Positions 7,909-13,176 of a stretch of DNA of 13,176 bases are shown piece after piece. The notes beneath the pieces were generated by a model, which was not told where the DNA came from, did not search any database, and saw only the letters and a list, made by a program, of their open reading frames with translations. A program made the translations under genes and the position numbers. The stretch spans positions 1-13,176 of the forward strand of contig JACRCA010000045.1 of the NCBI GenBank assembly GCA_016234425.1, read 5' to 3'. How positions within the stretch are numbered: position 1 is the first letter of the stretch; each line of letters opens with the position of its first letter. This DNA is from Deltaproteobacteria bacterium. Its GTDB lineage: Bacteria; Desulfobacterota; SM23-61.

Positions 7909-9171
7909 ATGGAACAAGGAAAAAAGATAAATTCCCTCGATGTGGCGACGAAGCAGGTGGACATTGCTGCGGAGCGTTTGAAATTGGACCCCGGGCTCCG
8001 AGAAAAGATCAAACAAACTAAACTGGAACTCACTGTTCATTTTCCCGTAAAAATGGATGACGGAAGCATTAAAATTTTCACTGGATATAGGATTCAACAC
8101 AATACGACCCGAGGCCCGGCAAAGGGAGGGATTCGTTACCACCCGGATGTGGATCTGGACGAAATGAAAGCCCTGGCCATGTGGATGACCTGGAAGGCTG
8201 CCGTGGTCAATATCCCCTATGGAGGGGCCAAAGGGGGAGTTCAGTGTAACCCCAAACAGATGTCCCCTAAGGAACTGGAGAATATGACCCGGCGATTCAC
8301 TTGGGAAATCGCCCTGATGATCGGGCCCGATCGAGATATTCCGGCCCCCGATGTCTATACCAATCCCCAGGTAATGGCCTGGATCATGGATACCTATAGC
8401 ATCTTAAAGGGATATTCAGTTCCTGGGGTCGTCACCGGGAAACCATTGGAGCTCGGAGGGTCATTGGGAAGGTATGAAGCCACCGGGAAAGGGGTCTTTA
8501 TCACAGCTCAGGAAGCCGCTGCCCACCTGAAGATCCCCATAGAGGGGGCTCGAGTCGTTGTCCAAGGATGCGGCAATGTAGGAGGCATTGCGGCTCAGTA
8601 CTTTGAAAAAGCTGGAGCTAAGGTTATTGCCATCAGCGATTCTAAGGGCGGGATCTACAACAAGAAAGGGTTAAATGTAGCCTCGGCGTTGGAATGCAAG
8701 ACGAAATATTATTGCCTCATTACTCCGGGGGCCAGGATGGGAGACGAAATTACGAACGAGGAACTTTTAGAGCTGGACTGTGACATTCTCGTTCCTGCCG
8801 CCTTGGAAAATCAGATCACCCCAAAAAATGCCGGCAAGATAAAAGCCAAAATTATTGCGGAAGGAGCCAATGGCCCAACTACAACGGAAGCAGATGAGAT
8901 TCTTCATGATCGGGGTATTTTTATCGTCCCGGACATCCTGGCCAATGCCGGCGGAGTCACGGTCTCCTATTTTGAGTGGGTGCAGAACCTCCAGGAACTG
9001 CTGTGGAACGAAGAGGAGATTTCCGAGCGATTGATTCGAATTTTAAAAAAGAGTTTTGCCGAAGTCCTCAGCATCTCCCTGAGGGAAAAAGTGGATATGC
9101 GAACAGCGGCTTTGATGCTGGGGATCGGAAGGGTAGCGGAAGCGACCCGATTGAGGGGCATATATCCATAA
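7909..9171 (+). CDS. gdhA: Glutamate dehydrogenase (Glu/Leu/Phe/Val dehydrogenase family)
   Basis: This 420-residue protein has the length of hexameric bacterial and archaeal glutamate dehydrogenases. It converts glutamate and NAD(P) to 2-oxoglutarate and ammonia, reversibly, in the cytoplasm. The substrate domain shows GPAKGGIRYHP (Lys72), MTWKAAVVNIPYGGAKGGV (Lys96; catalytic Lys108 in GGAKGG) and the catalytic PAPDVYTN (Asp148). The cofactor domain has VVVQGCGNVGG (residues about 217-226) and AISDSKGGIYN, then PAALENQI, EGANGPTT and PDILANAGGVTVSYFEW. Coenzyme preference is not certain; the pattern fits NAD-linked catabolic enzymes as well as dual-specificity ones. AGGAGA about 11 bases before the ATG supports the start. 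It follows the MDR dehydrogenase gene by 102 bases and converges with the MBL hydrolase gene 46 bases downstream. Confidence 0.95.
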   Translation: MEQGKKINSLDVATKQVDIAAERLKLDPGLREKIKQTKLELTVHFPVKMDDGSIKIFTGYRIQHNTTRGPAKGGIRYHPDVDLDEMKALAMWMTWKAAVVNIPYGGAKGGVQCNPKQMSPKELENMTRRFTWEIALMIGPDRDIPAPDVYTNPQVMAWIMDTYSILKGYSVPGVVTGKPLELGGSLGRYEATGKGVFITAQEAAAHLKIPIEGARVVVQGCGNVGGIAAQYFEKAGAKVIAISDSKGGIYNKKGLNVASALECKTKYYCLITPGARMGDEITNEELLELDCDILVPAALENQITPKNAGKIKAKIIAEGANGPTTTEADEILHDRGIFIVPDILANAGGVTVSYFEWVQNLQELLWNEEEISERLIRILKKSFAEVLSISLREKVDMRTAALMLGIGRVAEATRLRGIYP

Positions 9172-9217
9172 GGAACGCCATTCTAAGGCCAGGGGATAAA
9201 AAGGGACGGCCAGGAAC

Positions 9218-10105
9218 CTAAGCAACCAGGATGAAAAATTCTCCTTCCTGCCGTACCCGGCCGATTCTGGCCAGGCGTCCAAGATGTTTGGCCATCATGA
9301 TTTTTTCGGTCAGGGTTAGATCCCAGGCGCCTAATGCGTTAGGACTCTGGCCATAGATAATTCCCTCCTTAACCACCTGTTCCAGGGTTTTTGGGCCTGT
9401 TTTTAAGAATTCGATCAATTTTCCCTCGCGCAAATAGATGATCTCCAGATACCGGTCAATGTTTGCCGGGTCTCCATCAAAGATGCCTTTTCCGTGGGAA
9501 GTTAAATAGGTTTCCACCTCAAAGGTCTTCAGCCGCTTAAGAGACTGAATGGTCTCTTCTATATCCGAACCCCGATCCCCGTAATAGGGGCCTGCTTTGG
9601 TCAGGTCCAGGTCGGCAGTAAACATGATTTTTTCCTGGATAAAATAAAAAGCACAATGACCCTTCGTGTGGCCGGGAGCATGGATGATTTGCATTCTAAC
9701 TTTTCCGAGGTCCATGATCGTGCCTTCTTCCAGAAAAAGGTCCACTTTTCGCGGCACATAATGGCAATCATTTTGCAAGAATTCCCGCCATCTTTTCTTG
9801 TCTTCCTCACTCATATCCCCATAACAATCGATCAGGGATTCAAGGTCTGCAAGAAAAGGGGCGTCCGAAGGGTGCGCCCAAAATTTGGACTCCGGAAAAA
9901 GGTAATTAAAAACGATATGATCCTCGTGGGCATGGGAGGTGATTAGGTAATCCACTGGTCCCTGGTCTTTGATAGATTGCAATTTATCCTTGTCACTGGA
10001 AGCATCGATGATCATCCTGATTTGATCATCTACCAGAAGGGAATGGCAAAAAGGATACCGGCCCCCCCGGATAAATTTGATTGCCCCTTTGGTGAAATCA
10101 AACAA
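9218..10105 (-). CDS. MBL-fold metallo-hydrolase, LACTB2-like
   Basis: The 295-residue protein holds the metallo-beta-lactamase-fold metal motifs: HAHEDH at residues 58-63 (HxHxDH), HAPGHTKGH with His146, FTADLDL with bridging Asp165, and TSHGKG with His204. The C-terminal 80 residues (REGKLIEFLKTGPKTLEQVV, then KIMMAKHLGRLARIGRVRQ) look like the winged-helix tail of LACTB2-type hydrolases and relatives, some of which act on thioesters or nucleic acid. The substrate is unknown. The start is TTG at 10105, with GGAGG eight bases upstream; no ATG gives a sensible N-terminus. It lies downstream of the SDR gene on the same strand but a stem-loop terminator stands between them, so it depends on read-through or on a promoter that I cannot see. 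Cytoplasmic. Confidence 0.88.
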   Translation of the reverse strand: MFDFTKGAIKFIRGGRYPFCHSLLVDDQIRMIIDASSDKDKLQSIKDQGPVDYLITSHAHEDHIVFNYLFPESKFWAHPSDAPFLADLESLIDCYGDMSEEDKKRWREFLQNDCHYVPRKVDLFLEEGTIMDLGKVRMQIIHAPGHTKGHCAFYFIQEKIMFTADLDLTKAGPYYGDRGSDIEETIQSLKRLKTFEVETYLTSHGKGIFDGDPANIDRYLEIIYLREGKLIEFLKTGPKTLEQVVKEGIIYGQSPNALGAWDLTLTEKIMMAKHLGRLARIGRVRQEGEFFILVA

Positions 10106-10145
10106 TTTCTTTTCCTCCGACTTAACAATCTTTCTTTAGAAAAAT

Positions 10146-10175
10146 AGGCCGCGCCAAAACCGCGCGGTCCTTTTT
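10146..10175. terminator. Bidirectional intrinsic terminator between SDR and MBL genes
   Basis: AGGCCGCGC (10146-10154) pairs with GCGCGGTCCT (10162-10171) with one bulged T and a seven-base loop. On the plus strand it is followed by TTTTT; on the minus strand the stem is followed by a TATTTTTCT stretch. The minus-strand reading would end the SDR transcript 84 bases after its stop. Confidence 0.65.
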
Positions 10176-10254
10176 CCCATGTTTCTTAAATCCGCTGTGA
10201 ATCCTAAATCTTCGCCAGAATTATTTCGCCTTTCGCCTTTCACTTTTTTAGCTT

Positions 10255-11004
10255 TTACATAATCATCCCGCCGTCGCAATGAATCAGCTGGCCGGTGATA
10301 AAAGAGCTTTCAGCGGAGGCCAAGAAAAGGGCCAGATTGGCCACATCCTGGGGCGTCCCCTTTCGGTTAAGGGGAACAATAAACGCCAGGCCTTTTTCCA
10401 TTTTTTCCACAATCGCCGGGGGCATGGACTTTATCATGTCCGTCCAGATCATCCCGGGAGCAATAACATTTACATTGACTCCCTTAGGAGCCAACTCCTT
10501 GGCCGCTGTTTTGGTCATCCCGATTACTCCGGCCTTGGTGGCCGAATAATTGAGCTGGCCGGGGTTTCCTCTCCAGCTCGTCGAGGAGATGTTGATGATT
10601 TTTCCATACCCTTTCTCCCGCATAACCCGGGCCGCGCACTGGGTACAGAGAAACACACCCTTAAGATTCACGTCGATGACCTGGTCCCATTGCTCATCGG
10701 TCATCTTGTGCAGCATGGCATCGCGGATGATGCCGGCATTGTTCACCAGGATGTCCACCGTCCCGAATTCCTTGACGGCTGTGTCCACCATTTTTTGGGC
10801 CACCTCTCGGGAAGTAACACTTCCGGTTATAGCCACAGCCTTGCCGCCTTTGCTCTTGATTTTCTCTACGGTGCGATGAGCATCTGCTTCGTTCACGTCA
10901 TTGACTACCACCTTGGCTCCCTCTTCGGCAAAGCGCAAGGCAATACCTTCCCCGATCCCTCGTCCCGCCCCGGTTACAATAGCCACTTTGTCTTTGAGCC
11001 TCAT
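10255..11004 (-). CDS. Short-chain dehydrogenase/reductase, 3-oxoacyl-ACP reductase (FabG)-like
   Basis: The 249-residue protein is a classical SDR of FabG length and pattern. It shows TGAGRGIG (residues 11-18) for the cofactor, NNAG (88-91), the structural Asn in DVNLKG (about 113), the catalytic Ser140 (INISS), Tyr153 and Lys157 (NYSATKAG), and the closing FITGQLIHCDGG. It probably reduces a 3-oxoacyl thioester, or oxidises a 3-hydroxyacyl one, with NAD(P); the presence of fabG elsewhere in the genome cannot be judged. AGGAGG about nine bases before the ATG supports the start. Upstream, between this gene and the VOC gene, sits a promoter with a palindrome in its spacer (11131-11160); downstream is an intrinsic terminator. 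Its neighbours suggest acyl-CoA catabolism rather than fatty-acid synthesis, as inference. Confidence 0.93.
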   Translation of the reverse strand: MRLKDKVAIVTGAGRGIGEGIALRFAEEGAKVVVNDVNEADAHRTVEKIKSKGGKAVAITGSVTSREVAQKMVDTAVKEFGTVDILVNNAGIIRDAMLHKMTDEQWDQVIDVNLKGVFLCTQCAARVMREKGYGKIINISSTSWRGNPGQLNYSATKAGVIGMTKTAAKELAPKGVNVNVIAPGMIWTDMIKSMPPAIVEKMEKGLAFIVPLNRKGTPQDVANLALFLASAESSFITGQLIHCDGGMIM

Positions 11005-11130
11005 CTTTCATATCCTCCTTTTATTAGCAGTATTGTCAAAATCTAACCATAGAGTGAGAACTTATTCGCTTCCTAAACTCTACTTCCTCGATTCCCTCCA
11101 GGTTCAAGGCCCACCTTGCCCCTGCGATCA

Positions 11131-11160
11131 ATATTTGATCAAGATCAAATGAATTGTCAA
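11131..11160 (-). promoter_or_regulatory. Promoter of the SDR gene with a palindromic, FNR-box-like operator
   Basis: On the minus strand TTGACA (11160-11155) is followed after 17-18 bases by CAAATA or AAATAT (11137-11131), a weak -10 box. The spacer contains a perfect palindrome, ATTTGATC-TT-GATCAAAT (11150-11133). Its core TTGAT-N4-ATCAA equals the FNR consensus of the CRP/FNR family. Lying between the boxes, a bound protein would be expected to repress. A TetR- or other-family operator is equally possible. The rest of the 11005-11246 spacer shows nothing else clear. Confidence 0.55.
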
Positions 11161-11246
11161 GTATTTGAAATGAGATCTCGAAATAAAATTAATGGAATCT
11201 TTTAACCCAAGAAGTTCATCGCCTCTGATTGATAAAGGAGCAGTCT

Positions 11247-11855
11247 TCATATGTTGCTTTTTAGAGATTGAATGAAATCTTCCAGTTGGGCTTCGGGTAT
11301 GCGAATGACCTCTTCTCCTTGCCGAATTTCCACTTGGGAACCTTCTTCAGTCTCAACCTTGCGAATCTCTAACTTCTCCGGCTTGGATTCAATCTCTTGA
11401 GGGGGCGCGAACTCCCGGTATGAGGGAGGAATGTAACCCGGGTTGATCCAGTCTAAGGGGTTAAATTCGGCAAATTGGAGGAGCGTTCCAAAGGCGTCCC
11501 TGGGATGGATGAAAAACTCTTTCCACCCTACCAGAGACTCGGAAAATCCGAAGGTAGGAATCCCACGTGCCTGCAGGGTTCGGCGAGTTTCCTGGATGTC
11601 GTCCACCTGGATCGTTATGTGGTGAGGCCCTTCCCCTCTGGTCTCCAAGAACCGATTCAAAAATCCATCTTTTTCCAGGGGATCAACCAGTTCGATGAAG
11701 CAAGATGTTCCGAGTTCAATGGTCGTCCAGCGATAGTTCTCCAAGGGCATAGGCATGGAAAAAAGCTCTCGTCCTCCCAGGCCGTCCAGAAAGAAGGCTT
11801 TAGCCCGATTCAGATCGCGGACGGCGATGGAGATGTGGTCAATTCGTCGAATCAT
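11247..11855 (-). CDS. VOC-family protein, methylmalonyl-CoA epimerase/glyoxalase-like
   Basis: Residues 1-132 form a vicinal-oxygen-chelate unit like methylmalonyl-CoA epimerase: IDHISIAVRDL (metal ligand His7), TSCFIELVDP (Glu55), GPHHITIQVDDI (His79) and FGTLLQFAEF at the last metal strand. In the last strand Gln127 stands where many relatives have glutamate; Glu130 is three residues on. After it comes a Pro-rich link (INPGYIPPSYREFAPPQ) and a charged tail to residue 202 (EIRKVETEEGSQVEIRQGEEVIRIPEAQ in part) that is not in typical epimerases of about 135-150 residues. The reaction is unknown; an acyl-CoA epimerase or lyase role is possible. GGAGGAG five bases before the ATG fixes the start. 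It is divergent from the tetR-hlyD pair and precedes the SDR gene by 242 bases. Confidence 0.85.
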   Translation of the reverse strand: MIRRIDHISIAVRDLNRAKAFFLDGLGGRELFSMPMPLENYRWTTIELGTSCFIELVDPLEKDGFLNRFLETRGEGPHHITIQVDDIQETRRTLQARGIPTFGFSESLVGWKEFFIHPRDAFGTLLQFAEFNPLDWINPGYIPPSYREFAPPQEIESKPEKLEIRKVETEEGSQVEIRQGEEVIRIPEAQLEDFIQSLKSNI

Positions 11856-11920
11856 TTACTCCTCCATAGTGATTGGCCTCAAGCTCCATTTGGCCAGAGA
11901 TGCTAAGGCTCTTTTTTCGG

Positions 11921-11944
11921 CCGACGGGCATGGACCCCCGTCGG
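11921..11944. repeat. Strong 8-bp hairpin in the VOC upstream region
   Basis: CCGACGGG (11921-11928) pairs perfectly with CCCGTCGG (11937-11944) around an eight-base loop. No T-run follows on either strand, so it is not a clear terminator. It lies 66 bases before the VOC start and would be in the 5' leader if the VOC promoter is further upstream. The 273-base spacer 11856-12128 otherwise holds the tetR promoter and operator. Confidence 0.4.
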
Positions 11945-12053
11945 AGGTAAAGTAACCTATTCTCGAAACGGAATCAAGATCAGAAGGAATTGAACCCGCA
12001 AAGTGCGCCTCAACCGCCCATCTAAGCCTGCACACCACCAGGAAATTTTTCTA

Positions 12054-12100
12054 TTGACTTGGGGCAGGAAATATATTAAAAATTAGTAAGTAGTTACTTA
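12054..12100 (+). promoter_or_regulatory. tetR promoter with self-operator palindrome
   Basis: TTGACT (12054-12059) and TAAAAA (12077-12082) are spaced by 17 bases. Directly downstream is a perfect palindrome TAAGTA-GT-TACTTA (12087-12100), which would cover the start of transcription. This arrangement is typical of autorepression by TetR-family proteins and would also control the downstream hlyD gene. Binding by this particular regulator is inference. Confidence 0.55.
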
Positions 12101-12128
12101 TTTTTTGCAGTAGTGAAGGGGTGAGGAG

Positions 12129-12737
12129 ATGAAAAAACGATTGTCCGCGGGTGGCCGCCGGGAACAAATTCTGAAAGGGGCGATGCAACTTTTTGCCCAG
12201 AAAGGCTTCCGGGGAACCACCACCCGGGAGATTGCTCAGCGCCTAAGTATCAGCGAGGCCCTGATGTTCAAGTATTTTCCCAGCAAGGAAGCTCTCTACC
12301 GCGCGATTATTCAAAAAAGGACGGATGGCTCGGAGGAGATGCTTTTTCCCAAAGAAGCCATCCAGGCCAAGGATGACCGGCAGGTATTTCGATCCATCGC
12401 CTCCTATTTAATCCGGAAAAACACTGAAGATCCTACCTTTATGCGGTTGATTCTCTACAGTGCGCTGGAGGGGCATGACCTTTCCAGGATTTTCTTTGAA
12501 AATAACGCCATGCAAAAAGCCAAGCTCCTCTCTGGATACATTCGCCAGCGGATCAAAGAAAAAACTTTTCGGAAGGTTCCACCCATGCTGGCTGCCCGGG
12601 CCTTCATCGGCATGGTCATGCATTATGTGCAAGCCCAAGAAATTTATGGGCTGAAAAAATTATTCCATTTCTCCCAGAAAAAAGTGGTAGAAACATTCGT
12701 GGATGCCTTTTTAAATGGATTAAGGGAAAACCTGTAG
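12129..12737 (+). CDS. TetR/AcrR-family transcriptional regulator
   Basis: The 202-residue protein has the N-terminal helix-turn-helix of the TetR family at residues about 10-57: REQILKGAMQLFAQKGFRGTTTREIAQRLSISEALMFKYFPSKEALY in sequence order, with the turn at TTREIAQRLSISEALMF. The remaining residues form the helical ligand-binding and dimerisation part (FMRLILYSALEG, RAFIGMVMHYVQAQEIYGL), which varies too much to name the ligand. AGGGG eight bases before the ATG supports the start. The next gene, hlyD/emrA-like, begins four bases after the stop, so the regulator probably represses an efflux operon including itself through the palindrome at 12087-12100 and is released by a toxic compound or metabolite. 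Confidence 0.93.
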   Translation: MKKRLSAGGRREQILKGAMQLFAQKGFRGTTTREIAQRLSISEALMFKYFPSKEALYRAIIQKRTDGSEEMLFPKEAIQAKDDRQVFRSIASYLIRKNTEDPTFMRLILYSALEGHDLSRIFFENNAMQKAKLLSGYIRQRIKEKTFRKVPPMLAARAFIGMVMHYVQAQEIYGLKKLFHFSQKKVVETFVDAFLNGLRENL

Positions 12738-13176
12738 AAAAATGAACCAAAACAAAGAAAATCGATCGGATAAAACCCGGAAAAAGACCATCCTTCTCTT
12801 CCTGGCGATTGCTTTGCTGGGGGTGGGAATTTATTTTGGCCTGCAATGGTTAATTTTTCGCTGGCATTACGTTTCCACCGATGACGCCCAAGTTAAGGGA
12901 AATTTGATCAGCCTGAGTGCGAAGGTTTCGGGGAGAATCCTCCAGCTCTTGGTCGAAGAAGGGAACTCTGTCCAGCCTGGGCAAATCCTTGTCGAGCTGG
13001 AAAAAAAAGATTATGATGCAGCTCGGGCCCAAGCTCGGGCAAACTTGGAAATGGCCATGCAGGAACTATCTAAAGCCATTACCCAGCTTTCCTTGACCAA
13101 GGAGCGAGTCATCCAGGGGATCGGAACGGCCGAAGCTTCTGTCCAGGAGGCCAGAGAGAGCCTTAAATTCGCGCAG

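Overview
The window (about 50% G+C overall) looks like chromosome of a Gram-negative anaerobe, most plausibly Desulfobacterota (former Deltaproteobacteria). The reasons are a periplasmic-binding-protein TctCBA transporter, a catabolic gludh/MDR/SDR/VOC gene set, a HlyD-type envelope protein, and intergenic spacers with short degenerate repeats. The taxon is inference only; there is no rRNA, tRNA or marker gene. I see no insertion sequence, CRISPR array or complete mobile element.

Left end (1-1592): the last codons of an unidentified gene, a 60-residue two-helix membrane protein with an H-x13-H pair, then a gene with an AbiTii N-terminal domain that I start at a TTG 16 bases after the small gene's stop. 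A 293-base spacer with a 9-bp inverted repeat follows.

Transport/catabolism operon (6432 down to 1593, minus strand): a good promoter at 6404-6432 (TTGACA-17-TATTAA) is followed by a small 68-codon ORF whose ribosome binding site and start codon lie in the loop of a 9-bp inverted repeat. Then come tctC (periplasmic binding protein), tctB, tctA and an MmgE/PrpD-family gene joined to tctA by an ATGA overlap. The expected logic is uptake of a carboxylate by the tripartite tricarboxylate transporter and its processing by the MmgE/PrpD enzyme. The MmgE/PrpD gene is clearly richer in G+C than tctA, suggesting separate origin. Upstream of the promoter is an 84-codon ORF that resembles only the start of a CoA-transferase alpha subunit, probably a relic.

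Central plus-strand pair (6821-9171): a zinc-type MDR alcohol dehydrogenase lacking the structural-zinc lobe, with its own TTGACA promoter, and a hexameric-type glutamate dehydrogenase.

Minus-strand group (11855 down to 9218): a VOC/glyoxalase-fold protein with a charged C-terminal tail, a FabG-like short-chain dehydrogenase, and an MBL-fold hydrolase with a LACTB2-like C-terminal region. Between VOC and SDR is a promoter whose spacer is filled by a perfect palindrome matching TTGAT-N4-ATCAA. A bidirectional stem-loop terminator separates SDR from MBL.

Right end (12054-13176, plus strand): a TetR/AcrR-family repressor with a 14-bp palindrome just after its -10 box, four bases from the start of a HlyD/EmrA membrane-fusion protein that runs off the window. 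This is a typical self-regulated efflux operon.

No complete new system is proven. The best candidates for novelty are the AbiTii gene coupled to the small di-histidine membrane protein, and the 68-residue ORF with its start-site hairpin at the head of the tct operon.
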